Shown piece after piece: positions 47,001 through 59,130 of a DNA stretch of 64,000 nucleotides. Source of the stretch: Poa pratensis (Eukaryota; Streptophyta; Magnoliopsida; Poales; Poaceae); contig CAMZMU010000041.1 in the NCBI GenBank assembly GCA_947311845.1, positions 136,428,542 to 136,492,541 of the forward strand. Reading direction: 5' to 3'. Both the position numbers and the translations under genes were made by a program. Position 1 is the first letter of the stretch. Each line of letters begins with the position of its first letter. The notes beneath the pieces are model-generated. The model was not told where the DNA came from, did not search any database, and worked only from the letters and a program-made list of their open reading frames with translations.

Positions 47001-47679
47001 AATCCAGTCTTCGGCGCCATGGCCGCCGTGCTTGATCTCCAGCAACATCTGCGCGAAGGAGAATAGGGCCCCGAAGGACCACTTGATAAACATGTCTTCA
47101 CCCGTCGATCTGGCCCTGCGACCATCGATCCAAGCCGGGTTGCAACGCGGGAGGCCGGAGACAGGGGATAAGGACGAGTAGAGGTAAGCGGGGGTCGTGC
47201 GCCGCCGGGAGATGACGGGGGACGAAAGGGCAGGTGCTGCCTCGCCGGAGAAGGAGACCTCGCACGCCGCCGCCTGCTGATTGAGATTACTGCCGTTGGT
47301 TGGACTCCATGGATCTGTGTGCGGCTGCGCGGATCTCCAGGGAGGTGGCGGCGGGTTGCCCACCCGGTCCGTGGGGCAAGACGGGAGGAGCGGCGGCGGC
47401 GTGAGTGCTTGACCCTGTGCTAGGGTTCCATGGGAGGAGGTCGGGGATGAGAGGTCGAGGACGTTTTTCCCACCGAAGCGGGCGGCTGCACGATATGGGG
47501 ATTGGGGAATGGGGGGCGAGCGAAGCGGGCGAGGCAGACGAGAGGCGGTGCTGAAGGGCAGACGACGGTCGTGATGCGCTGCCGTAATCGATCAGACGAT
47601 GGTCGGGAGGCAGAAAATTTTGGCAGAAAACGGAGGGGGTACGAAGGTACGTTGAACTCCCATTTAATAGTAAAGAAGA
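44054..47679 (-). mobile_element. Non-autonomous Helitron (3.6 kb)
   Basis: On the minus strand it starts TCTTCTTTACTATTAAATGG at 47,679, preceded by A, and ends TTTAGCTAG at 44,054, followed by T. That is the 5'-TC...CTRR-3' structure inserted between A and T. Just inside the 3' end a hairpin can form: CCGT, loop TGCAACGC, ACGG, then 13 bases to the terminus. No Rep/helicase gene is visible. The 5' third (about 46,640-47,600) is GC-rich with a minus-strand frame of 202 codons (47,363-46,755) and could be captured host sequence. The rest is AT-rich and non-coding. No target duplication is expected for Helitrons, which agrees. Confidence 0.82.
46755..47363 (-). other. Open frame inside the Helitron, possible captured fragment
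   Basis: A 202-codon frame starting MGNPPPPPWRSAQ, in GC-rich sequence near the Helitron 5' end and in the element's sense direction. I recognise no domain. An overlapping frame (47,125-46,730) is about as long, so coding is uncertain. Helitrons often carry gene pieces, which is the reason for listing it. Confidence 0.25.
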
Positions 47680-49562
47680 TATGTGTCGATAGAGGGTGTC
47701 CCTAGGCGTTGCTCGACATCATGTGTTGTGTGGCATGGTTCCAGTTAAGTGGCTAGTGCCATTAGGATCATGCGTTTTGAGGTTCATGGATCGACAAGTG
47801 GTGGCAACAGAGGCTGACATCGGTTAGGTGACGCTCTTGGAGTGCTAGCTGGTTCTCGAGTTCGAGGGGTGAAAACTTTAGGTCTGATTGTTGGTGTTTT
47901 AATCCAACAATACTTGACATGGGGTGGCATACGCATAAAGATCTGATGGGTTAGCACACGAGATACATATATAGATAGATTCGCCACCCCCAAGACATGG
48001 ATGAAAGACCCGGCCCACTCTTGTTTGTGGTGAGGTTGATTCTGTACCGCATGTTAGGGTTTGTGTGCTGCAGCTAGATTGGTGTAGATCGTATAATCTT
48101 TGTAGATAATGCCATCAGGGTGCTCCCCACCCCGCCTTACGTAGGTGTATGTGGGTAGGGTTATCAGGTGCCCAGATCGACTTATTTGTAGAATCGTAGT
48201 TAATCAGAAACTACTACGGGTATTTTCGGACATGTTTGATCACCTCGTATTGTAGTCGGACTCCATGTCGTTGGCTCGACCCATCCTATGTCCATGTGCC
48301 GGCTCCCACATGGTACCCAGTGTTCCATATACCTCCTTTAGTTAAGCTTGGCAACGATGACGACGTTCATCGATGTTCCTTGTTTAAGACATTGCGTGAA
48401 GTTTCCTCAAACTTCTCTTCAGTGTTAAAAATATGATCTGATCTCGGTTGTTAAATCCAAGAACGTTTACGTTATGCGTTGTTCCCTCCTGTAGGTGTTG
48501 TTGTTGGAGCACTTCTCATGTTATCCTCGGGTTGACACAGTTGTTCCGTTGATAACTATCTTTTTTCTTGTTTCCGTAAAAATATAGTTAGGTGTCTCAT
48601 CAATTTCTTAACAAGTTCTTTTTTGCGGGTAAACTAATTTTTAATATCATGTTGGTGTAGACATCGAATATAATGGATATGTCCTCGACATTAATTTGTC
48701 GACAGATTCAAGGTGTTTGCATTATCTAGTGGGTTATTAGTAGTTCTTTGGTTCTTTACTGGGTAAGATAAGCTTGATTTCCTTGTATTTTCATGTGAGC
48801 AAGGAACACAGCCAAGAAGATGTCCGAGGAAGCCAAGAACTCCGAAGAGCCTCTGATTTCGTGGTGTTGCAGTAGCAGTGTTGAACCTAGTTTTTTTTTA
48901 GATTAAGGTGATCGATATCCACCGCTCGAATAGATACAAGAGATGACTCATTTTATAAAGGAAACTGGATAAACAAAAACATTGGTTCTTTTTTCTCTCG
49001 TCGGTGAGTAGCAAATATTTGTTCCAAAAAGCACCTCACTCCATGTTTTGCTAAACAAAATAGTATTATTATTATTTGTTGTGAAGGAAAAAGAAGCGCA
49101 CTCCCTATTTTGGGTGCTTTTGACCAAAATCCGTTGATTGTTCCATTCCATTGAGCAGAGTTGCACGTCAAAGTACAGTGAATCGCGGTGGGCCACATCC
49201 GAGGAGTGGAGGGGACGGGAACAAACCCTAGCCAGGCGGACCCGCTCGGCCCGGTCAAACCCCAGACCGCCCAACCCGGTCACTCCTCTTCCCCCTTTTG
49301 CCCCACACCTCTCCCCTCCCACTCGCACCTCGTCGGACCACCGCCGCCGCCGCACCAGGACCCCACTCCTCTTCACCCCCTCTCCTTCGCCGCCCTGGCG
49401 CGCCGCATGCAGCTCGATCGCCTCTGCTCCCCCCTCCCCGCCGGAGCAGCTCAGGACCCGCGAATCGCCGCTGGCCGGATACTCCTGCCCTGGCCGCAGA
49501 CATCGGCACCCCGGGCCTGAGAGCTGATCTCGGGGGCAGCCGCGTGCGTGTGGGGCGCCGCT
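47680..49562. other. Upstream region of the FAR1-related gene
   Basis: No other gene recognised. The last 400 bp are C-rich with CT and CCG words, usual for grass 5' untranslated regions. A 5'-UTR intron cannot be excluded. Confidence 0.45.
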
Positions 49563-52500
49563 ATGGAGAGGGGGAGCGACCAAGGGACGCCCGACAGCGA
49601 AATGGGCGACGCGGACAACGACAGCGTCGGCTACGGCACGGAGATGGAGCTGGACGGGAACGGCTCGGCCGGGGCCTACCCCGCCCCCCGCCCCAGCGTC
49701 CACGACGGCGTAGACCCGTTCGAGGGCATGGAGTTCGACGACGAGGAGGACGCCTGGACCTTCTACAACCGCTACGCGCACCGCGTCGGCTTCAGCACCC
49801 GGATCAGCGTCATGCACCGCTCGCGCCGCGACGGCGCCATCATGTCGCGCCAGTTCGTCTGCGCCAAGGAGGGATTCCGCACCTACCGCGGCAAGAACAG
49901 CGACGCCGCCACCAGCCCCGGCGCCGGCGGCGAGGACGGCGGGAGGGGGCGGCGGACCCGGGCCGTCACCAGGGTCGGGTGCAAGGCCATGATCCGGGTC
50001 AAGAAGCAGGACAACGCCAAGTGGCTCATAACCAAGCTGGAGACCGCCCATAACCATCCCCTGGTTCCGCAGAACCAGGCGCATTGCCTGCGCCCGCACA
50101 AGCCGCTTTCAGAGTGTGGGAAGCAGCAGCGGTCCTTTGGACCTCGTCGCAATGGTGGTATGGTTGAGCCTCCGCCACCACCTCTTACTCCGCCAGTTCT
50201 TCCTCAGACCAACGTTGCCCCGATGGTTCCCCAGTATACTGGTGGGGATGGTATCGGAGATGCTGCTCGAGTAGTTCTCGATTATGTCAAACGCATGCAA
50301 GCTGAGGACCCGGCATTCTTCTATGCCATGCAGTTTGTCGACGGCCATCCGGTGGGGAATGTATTTTGGTCTGATGCCAGAGCAAGGGAGGCGTACAAGG
50401 ACTTCGGGGATGCCATTTTCTTGGATGACTGCTGCAAAAGAAGCAATTACGAAGTCCCGCTTGTCACTTTCACTGGAGTCAATCACCATTGCCAGCCAAT
50501 CCTATTCGGTTGTGCGGTCATCAGGGATAACTCTGAGGCGTCTCTTGTTTGGTTGTTTGAGACACTTCTCTTGGCAATGTCTGGTCAACACCCTACCTCT
50601 CTCACCAGTGAGTATGATGGCGCCATACAATCAGCTGTCCATCAGGTTCTTCCTCAAACTAGGCACAGGATCTGCTGGTGGCACATCTTGAATGAAGTCA
50701 AGTATAGGCTATCACATTTCTTAAATGCATTCCCGTCCTTTCATGACGAGCTTGTCAATTGTATTAACATGGCTGAGACAATTGATGTGTTCGAAGCAAA
50801 TTGGGAGGCATTAATTTCCAAGGTTGATTCAGGAAATAATATCGAGTGGCTTGATTCAGTTTACAATTGCCGGCAGCAGTGGGTCCCAGTATACTTGAGG
50901 GATACATTCTTCGGAGATGAGCCATCAAGGCTGGAGTGTACAAGCAGGAGTGCGTTTTTTGAATCTTACATCATTGCGAAAACTAACCCACAGTCATTCA
51001 TCCAGCAGTACGAAAGGGCACTGGACAGTTGTTATGAAAAGGAGGTGAAGGAAGAATTTGAAACAAAGTATTCGCTTCCAGATATTAAGACATCATCTCC
51101 TATTGAGAAGCAAGGAGCAGAGTTATACACAAGGAGAATGTTTTTGAAGTTCCAACAGGAATTGGTTGAGGCCTCTGTTTCCACTTTCGAAATGGTAGAG
51201 GATGGTGGTAAGGCTTGTATATATAAAGTGACTGCATCTCAAGGAAGTGAGAAGCCTCATATGGTTCAGTTCAATTCTTCTGAGAATTCTGCAAAATGTA
51301 CCTGTCAGTTGTTCGAATATTTTGGTATTGTCTGTAGGCATATTCTTACTGTCTTCGGTGCACAAGATGTATCTGCACTTCCTCCTCGTACATCTTGCGA
51401 AGATGGACCAAACATGCCACAGATAGAAGCTCAGACAAGAAATTTGTTGAAGTTGTCCGAGTTAAAGAGCCCAAGGAAGAGCAAAGAAGTACCGCTGAAG
51501 ATGGCGAGCAATCTCAGACGTGGCGTTACAATAATTTGTGTCGTGAAGCACTTAGGTATGCTGAGGAAGGAGCGTCCTCTGTAGATGTATATATTGTAGC
51601 AATGCACGCTCTTCAAGAGGCTGCTAACAAGGTCAATATGGCCAAGAGAGGTATTGGACAAGTAGCACCATTGGCAGTGATGCCACTTGCATCACAACCG
51701 CCAGAAATGTCTGGAAAATTCCAGGATAGTTTTGGTCAGCAAAGGAAGAGAAGAAGGAATTCAAACAACTCGAGAGAGAACTCTTCACCAAATCAACTTA
51801 TGTACACGCAACAACCTGTTAATTTTCTCTTTGTTGCTCCCAGTACATCAAGTGCTTCACAAGGGCCTAATCAGATAGTTGCTGCCGCTCCTGTTTCTTT
51901 GTGTACACAATACGGACAAACATCAAGTTCAAATAACTCAACTGATGGCAAAACAATGCCTTCTTCTGTAGCTGCTGACAAGTTGCATGGATTGTCAGAC
52001 CAAGATGCACTAACATCAGCACCTTCTTCAGAGAATGTCGTGCAAGGAGGAGAAGCAAAATCTTCAGGGGCTGCTTCACAAATTAATGAGGTCATTTACT
52101 ATGCCGACTACCAGAAGTTTTATATTCATATCTTTAGTTGAGGAACACATTTAGTTGTGCATATCTGTGCATGCATCTACACATCAGTTTAAAAATATGT
52201 AAGGAGTAATATAATTTATCTAGCAAAATCATAAAACTTTTCCACTTAATTGTGAACATTGTATATGAAGTTCAAATATTGGTGCTGATAAACTAGATTA
52301 TAATTTTGTCTTCTATGTATTGTATTTGCTTGTAGGACATTTTTCGTACCTGTATTTTAAGAATGCCAATATAGTCTTTTTTTTCTTCTTAGTGCACTGT
52401 GGTCAATCAACTTGAATTATTTGAAAAGACCGGCAAAATGCAGATCTAGGTTCATCTTCAAAAACTATTAAATCTTGCTCGTAAGATCATGGTGACTGAT

Positions 52501-55500
52501 ATTAAAAATAGTATGTAATACTGTTTACTGTAATAGCTAAGCTATACTGTTTTCCTGTTTCTCACACCACCATCTCCATTCTGCCATTTCTGAGTGCATT
52601 TGGAACTAGAAATACAGTTTCCTCAGTTGGCTAGCATTAGTGGTTCCAGATTTTCAATACAAATTTGGGTACTTCACATGTGTAACCAAAGAAGATTACT
52701 TCATCACTAATTTCTTGTTATCTCTGCATTAGGAAATACAACTATGCAAAGTCAGTCTTGCTAGTTAGACTTGAGTATTGTCTGAACTAATTTCCATTGA
52801 ACTGCTTTGGTTATACTTGAGTGTTCTCCAGAGAGGCAGAAACACCCAATTACTTCTGTTGGTCAGTGCTCCAGTAAGTAGCTAAAGAAAATTGAAGTGA
52901 TTATGGTCAGCTAGAAAACAGTTTACTCGCATATCCATAATAGTTTAATTTTGCAAATACAGTTAGCTGCTTTTGTTGCTTGAAGTGCGGCCATCTGATG
53001 AACCTTCAGCTAAAGTATGACCGCTTGTAGGACCAGTAGGCTTCAGTATTGGTTGCTTCTTGCCTGAGTAAATTTGTTTAAACAGAGACCTTAGCATGTT
53101 TGAATTTGACTTTAACAATAATCTAATGTTCTCACATTATAATTTCATTCTTGGTCTGAATGCTAGATTCGGTGTGAAGCTGTATGGAAATGGTGTATTT
53201 GGATCACTTGGTATGCATTTAGTATGCAAGTTTTAGTATGTCAAGTAATCAAATTTCTAAATAGCGGAATTGGGTTCATATCAGTTTGGGTTTGGCTATG
53301 GGATATGGGATATCGGGTACGTAGTCGTATTGGGAAAATACATCATTTTTAGTTGTTCGCAGGGTTCACTCTTTGTTTTTTTATAGTGTTCACTTTTAGT
53401 TATGGATATACATGCCATGCCTTCCTACTACAGTTGTACTACGCGAATTAAGTAGACACCATAATAAATAATAGACACATGGTGTATCTTCTGTTGTAAG
53501 TTCGTAGCAGATGGAAGTGCGTCGTGTCACTGTATGCATCATTATGGAAACTTGCTTTCATTCCTTTATCTCTGATGCACTATTTAATTAATACAGACAT
53601 TTACGATTAATTCAATGTCATCTACAGATGGGGCTGTACTGGTGAAATATAAGCTGTCATATTGGCTATAACGGCCTATATGTGTGGAGAACACAACTGA
53701 TGATATATTGGTATTGGTCCATCACTACCAAAATATTGGCTGGCATATAGAAGAAAAACCTTGCCATTCCCCCCTCCTGGGGTTCAATGTTGACCAAGTT
53801 AGCCATTTGTCTGGTTGATAGCCACCACTTATACATGACAACCTTATTTTCCTGCACTTGATAGACACATGACATCACACATGTAGTTGTGTGAAGGATG
53901 ACTTAGCTAAGTTGTAGTTCCATTTTTCTATGCCACGAGTTATTTTTGAAACTGTGGGGCAAAAGCTTTGCCCCATATATTAATTAAGAAGAGGATGCCT
54001 GGTTTATTAGCGGAAGAAATCGGGCGAAAACCATACAACAAACAACACCAACACTAACACCAACACCAACACAACACCACAAAGAGGAGCCTACAAAACC
54101 ACAAAGAGCAACACCTAAAGCAACAAACTCTCGCTACCTATAACAACCGCGAAAAGACATCAACTCTAGGACACCGCATCTGCCGAAGCTATGAGTTAGG
54201 CGTGCTTAGGAACTCTTAGGCTATCAGTCAAACAGGCATGTGGCACTTTCATGCTATGACATAGCAAACCCCCACCTAAGTAGTAACATGGTCTTATGCT
54301 TTTAGTCAAACATCCATAACTGAGAAAAGATACCAAGCATAATAGTTCGGAATGAGCTATGTGTCAGAAATGCCTCATGCCACTTGTCCCTCTTGAAACT
54401 TCTCTCTTTACTTTTTCTTTAAAGGAACTTCATTTGGTTTTCTTAAGTTCGCATCTGTCGATTTATTTGCCTGTGATGTCATCGAAGTGAGCCATACATC
54501 TTAAATGGGTGTCAGCTGTAGTCTTGTTTTTGTGATATCTAAACTGCTAACTGCTTGAACCTTGCTGAAGCAGGGCTTTATTAAGTTAAAGCCAGGCAAA
54601 AAGCCTTTTATCTAAAAAAAACTGCTAACTGGTATCGTATTTTGCGCTATGTCAAAGACTTCACAGTTGTATGGGTTTATTTGCATTATGCAAAATTGCA
54701 GCAACTGATTTATTTTATATAGTCATCTGTAAAGAAAAGTTGGTCGCCTTTCTAAAAGAATCGGATGCCGCAGTATAGCGGCCAGTTACAACTAGTCAAG
54801 ACTCTTATAAATGGCATGCTGATTAGTTTTGCTCCTGTGGTAGCTTTTTTCACAGTGGCCATGGTTAGCTTGGATTTGCTTCCTAAATTATAGAATACTT
54901 TCCCAATTATCTGCAGTTGCTTTTTTTCCTTATTGGCCATGGTTAGCTTTGATTTGCTTTCTAAATTACAGAGTGCTTTTCACTTCAATTGTCTCAAGAC
55001 TCTTATACACTTAGCTTCAAAGTTCTGACCAAAATAAATCCTGATGAAATATGCAGAGCCATGAACTGTCCCAGGCTAATGGAAACAAGGGAAGCGGTGT
55101 AAATATGGCAAATTCTACTGCCTCACCACAGCTTGTGACAGTTCCAATTGGATTCTGCCTGCCTTCCATGGACAACTCCAAGATGTCTGCAGGTATGTAT
55201 TGCCATGATTTTATCTTCGTATGGAAGTATATAAATTGTTCCAAACATGCAACTGTATATTATTATCTGTTCAAGTTTTATGAATAATCCTTGCCAGTCA
55301 CTTCAGTTAAGTAACATGGTCATTTTGACCGTACTGCTGATGCAGCTGGGATGAATTCTAACTCCGGCGGCGTAATGAGTAATGGCAATGCATCATTTGG
55401 TCTTCGCCAGTGCCAATCTTCTGCACAAGCGCCTGCTACACACTCAGAGACAAAAACACCAGCAGACAATACCGATTCTCGGGCAGCTCCTGAGGGCTCT

Positions 55501-55863
55501 TCTATAAGGGCTGCAGCCATTGCAGCGGGCGCACGCATCGCATCTCCGTCTGATGCAGCTTCGATCATAAAAGCGGCTCAGTCGAAAGATGCTATCCACA
55601 TTAGGCCTGGGGAAAGCCTTCCAAGTCACCTGAAACCATTGGCCCCCAAAGCGTTCTCCTCAGTACAACCAGTCAGTGTACCCAGTTCGGTGCATGCTTC
55701 CTCCAGCAACACGCAGCCTTTACAAGGCAGCTTCAGTGATTCGGCGGCAGCCAAGGAAGCAATTTTCGGTTCCACGGATGGCAGTGACGATGATGTGTAC
55801 GACGACGATGAAGACAGTGACGATGACGAGGGGCTATCCGGCGACGAGGCGGGACAAGAATAA
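49563..55863 (+). CDS. FAR1-related sequence (FRS) protein, three exons, one-base frameshift
   Basis: Start ATG 49,563 (MERGSDQGTPDSEMG). Exons: 49,563-52,090, 55,057-55,192, 55,346-55,863; phases fit at both junctions, though the first donor (GAG/gtcatt) is weak. Residues about 58-165 are the FAR1 DNA-binding domain with a C-C-H-H zinc set (QFVC, VGC, HNH). About 285-385 is the MULE transposase-derived core (GVNHHCQPILFGC, RHRICWWHI). The SWIM zinc finger has C579, C581, C591 and H593. After R609 the frame breaks at 51,389-51,390: the conserved continuation (YILRRWTKHATD, later YNNLCREALRYAEEG) is in the next frame, consistent with one missing T. The C-terminus is long, ending in an acidic run. 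FRS/FHY3 proteins are nuclear regulators domesticated from Mutator-like transposases. The intact flanks suggest either a sequencing error or a recent null allele. Confidence 0.85.
53945..54230 (-). mobile_element. Possible LINE 3' end
   Basis: Read on the minus strand it ends with a GGGGCAAAGCTTTTGCCCC inverted repeat followed by an A-rich stretch, a form seen at 3' ends of grass LINE-type elements. Upstream is TTGGTGTTGG simple repeat. No coding remains and no clear target duplication. Confidence 0.4.
54553..54619 (+). mobile_element. Tiny poly(A) retroposon with 12-bp target duplication
   Basis: A 67-bp insert (AAGCAGGGCTTTATTAAG...) ending in TCTAAAAAA is flanked by AACTGCTAACTG at 54,541-54,552 and 54,620-54,631. 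It is a strongly 5'-truncated LINE, or a SINE, copied by target-primed reverse transcription. Confidence 0.82.
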
Positions 55864-57283
55864 TCTTTCAGATCAGCGGTTGTTGAGCTGTCTCTCTACT
55901 AACCTCTCTCCTAAGGCTTCCACGAGAGTCCCTGATCTTTTAACATGTTCAGTTGTTCACCAATGGAGTCTCATAGAGCATAGCTTCATACATGTTCATA
56001 GCCTGTATCTAAAGGTCCCAACCATTGCGCCCCCATGAGCCTAGGAGCCTTTCTTGTTAACTAGGAATTCTTTTTTGCTTAACCTAATCATAACCTTGAA
56101 GCTTCCTTAAGCTTGATTTTTATTTGCTCTTGCTGGGGTTTGGTCAAATTGCCTACAACATGTGTAGCTCTATGTATGTACAGCATATGAGTACTACTTG
56201 GCTGGTGGAATTGCTTCAGGAGCTCCCGACTTTTGTATTCCATTTTAACTAGTCTTGGAAAGGGACCTGTTGGGCTTGAGCTCGATCACCACCTATAATT
56301 TGAGTTGCGTTGCACGAGTGATTGGTTCGCGGGGAAGAGATTCTTCCACCAAGAACGCCTCCTTCCAGCTGGTGAAGCTGGCAGAATCATTTGTATTTCT
56401 TTTCCTGGAACGGTGATGCTTTTGCTGTCGATGTTGGGTTATGGTTCAGATCCACAAGTCGATTCACAACCATTGTTTGGCACGAGCGGTGAACTTGTCC
56501 GCCAAAGCACGAAAATGGACTGATTTCAGTGAAATTTCCAGTTTTCCAGTGGAATCCATGCGTCCCAATCGGATGGAAATGCTAGTCCCGGTAAACCCAA
56601 AATCTGGTGGATCTCTCCAAGCACGGGCTTACCGTGAGCGTGATGCAACAACCAGTACGTACTACTCCAATAGAATGGACACGCGTATCTCGCATGTCAT
56701 ACGTCGTCCACCAACCCCCGGAGTTGGGAGCACCTACCATGGCTACCTTTTCTCCTAGCTCCACGAATCATAATGCCCAAACGCCAAGGAAATCAGAAGG
56801 GAAACTCTTTGCTGCATGCAGTTTTTTCTCTTCTTTTTTTTGAGTGCGATGGAAGCCAAACAAACCGGAGGAAAAGTAGTAGCTGGAGAGGGAGCTGTCA
56901 CGGTTGGTGATGCAGGAGAGGAGCTACTCCACTTCCACTTGGGACGTCAGTCTTTATCATTAGTAATTTAGTGAAAGTTTACACCTAAAAGATGGAGTTG
57001 ACCCTAATAGGGAGAGAGACGGCCATCTACCGCCGATAGGGATCTCAAATATGTTTGCGAATCGACTAATGGGGGCTAGTATACAACGTAAGGCACATAT
57101 CTGGATGGGAGTGTGTGTTTTATATTGTGGTATTTGGAATCGTCGTAGTGATATTGTTTTTAAGAGTTTCCAATTACTTGTAGGTTTATTCATATGACTA
57201 CTCATTTGATTCATACATGGTCCTCACTACAATGCGTGGATGTGTGATACTTGCTGGTCTCTAGGTGTAGCCTCTTGTAGACA
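55864..57283. other. FRS 3' flank and intergenic sequence
   Basis: The first few hundred bases are the probable 3' untranslated region. No further gene was recognised; short frames near 56,300-56,760 lack domains. Confidence 0.45.
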
Positions 57284-57447
57284 CAGTGGCGTATCGAGTG
57301 GCGGTGCCATGACACAGTGGCGTATCGAGTATCAACTAGGCTTATTCTATGTGTACTAAATGTGTTAAAAATATTTGTACATAATATATTAAGCTATTAA
57401 CAGTGATTTGGCACCCCCTGTGTGATCTAGTCTTGCATCCGCCACTG
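57284..57447. mobile_element. hAT-type MITE (164 bp)
   Basis: It begins CAGTGGCG and ends CGCCACTG, flanked by TGTAGACA (57,276-57,283) and TGTAGACG (57,448-57,455), an 8-bp duplication with one mismatch. The left terminal region is duplicated in tandem (CACAGTGGCGTATCGAGT at 57,282 and 57,312). Confidence 0.82.
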
Positions 57448-57814
57448 TGTAGACGGTATCGGGGGATATGATCAACTGAGTTGAATGAGGATCGCGATAC
57501 AATTATTACTCCATGGGTGTGTGATGTACTGATGTAATCACGGTTGCGAATCTCTTACCCTTTAACTCGTTGCCAAACAAAATCCCAAGAATAGGGAAGC
57601 AAACAAAAAGAAAACTAGCATGAAAAAACATGGGATGCATTTGTAATTTTTTGCTGAATAGTTTACTCTGTCGTTTTTGCGACCAACATTCACTGAAACC
57701 TCGGAGCACAAAGCTGCGTTTCGATAAACCCACCGAGAGATAGATTCAGATGAGAGATCTCACCAGATCCCATACGCACCTACCGCGTCGGCCAACCCTC
57801 TTCCTGAGCCCGTT
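57448..57814. other. Methionine synthase upstream promoter
   Basis: Intergenic sequence leading to the TATA box; no other feature recognised. Confidence 0.4.
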
Positions 57815-57824
57815 TATATAAATA
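57815..57824 (+). promoter_or_regulatory. TATA box of the methionine synthase gene
   Basis: TATATAAATA lies 25-35 bp upstream of a CT-rich leader exon that ends at a GT donor, the expected spacing for a strong housekeeping promoter. Confidence 0.75.
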
Positions 57825-57847
57825 AACCCGCCGGATTGCCCGTGCTC

Positions 57848-57915
57848 AGCTCAACCCCGTCCGTCTTCCTCCTCATCTCCCGCTGCTCGCTACTCCCACG
57901 CTCCACGCTCCAAGG
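57848..57915 (+). other. 5' untranslated exon of methionine synthase
   Basis: A CT-rich leader between the TATA box and donor AAGG/GTAAGC (intron from 57,916). The transcript start is estimated. The intron (57,916-59,126) ends at gtgtag, four bases before the ATG. Leader introns of this kind often raise expression in grasses. Confidence 0.6.
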
Positions 57916-59130
57916 GTAAGCCGCCTCCCCACCGCTCCTTCCTTCCTTCCCCGCCGCCTGCGTAATCCGCACCGATTTTCACTCCCCGCCGCGCCTTCCC
58001 GCCTCAGTCTCAACTTCCTCGCCTGCCTCGTGCTGTCACTCTGCCCGAGCTCCAGTCGGTCAGTCCGCACCCCCAATGCGCGCGGCTATTAAGTCTCCCG
58101 AGCGGTCAGTCTGACGACCGCTGCGCTGCGCTAGAACTGCCGCCGGCGCCGATCGCGCTCGTCGCCGCTGACGCCGTTCCCCGCTGTCTGTGTGCCGCGT
58201 CGCGTTCCCGCCGCCGTATGTGATATTGTCGGGCTTTGGTTTTCAAGGTTTGAGATTTTAGTACTAGTCAGCCACTAGTTGCTTAAAAGCCAACAAACTA
58301 TCCTCCGCGAATTTTGGGCCCGGACACCATCTGGATCCGCCCCTGACTGTAGTTGTTTAGATCCGAGCTGTTGGTTGCGCTGAAAATGCCTGGTTAGATG
58401 ATTAGATCTGAGATCGATGGGGTGGTTAGGTTCCGGGCATCAGATTTTTTTAGTAATGGTAACACGTATACGATCTGAAATTACATTGGCTCTGCGTCTT
58501 TAGGACTGTTGGCTTTATACATTTCTATCTGATCAATTTGTTTCCTGTAGTTCTAACGCTTTAATTATTTCCACGTCACATTTTTCATTTACGCCATTAC
58601 GTTGCAGATTTATGTTATTTATTTAATTGTTTTTAGGCAATCGATTGAATTATCATTGTCCTGCCCATGAGGCATTTTGATTCGAGCTATCCGTTGCTCT
58701 GAATGTTATTTGTAGTATGCTGATTTCGTGTCTCAGAGGGGCCGTGATTTCCTTGCGACCAGTTTCGGCTCTCCTGTACCCTCACCAGGGAAAGGGTTGG
58801 TTGGATCCTAAATGGAGATCTTTAGTGCATGTAACCTGCCTTCATGGTACGGTTAAACATTTTCGGTTTAAAGAATCCTTGATTAGCAGAAGGTATTTCT
58901 TAAGCCTCTTCATCTTACAGGAAGGAGCTCATCCTGTCGTATTACCTAAGAATTTTGTGAAAACAAAGAAGTTTGATTACGCATTTTGTGAAACATATTT
59001 GGACTTTGGGCCTATATTTTGCCGTATGTGCACAATAGTTTGTTAAGGTTCTTCATGGTTTAATTGGATCGATAGTTCTGTCGATGTTCCTGCAGATTAA
59101 TTGCTTTTTGTTTTTCAATTGTGTAGAACG

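Larger units (their letters stand above)
52091..55056 (+). other. Intron 1 of the FRS gene (2,966 bp)
   Basis: An AT-rich intron between phase-0 boundaries, with acceptor atatgcag at 55,049-55,056. It holds two small retroposon traces (about 53,945-54,230 and 54,553-54,619) and an ACACCAAC-type simple repeat near 54,043-54,080. Additional small exons inside it cannot be excluded. Confidence 0.6.

Noticed and set aside
48948..50099. 383-codon minus-strand frame over the FRS start
   Set aside because: It overlaps the FAR1 domain coding strand and its GC-rich leader, with no recognisable domain.
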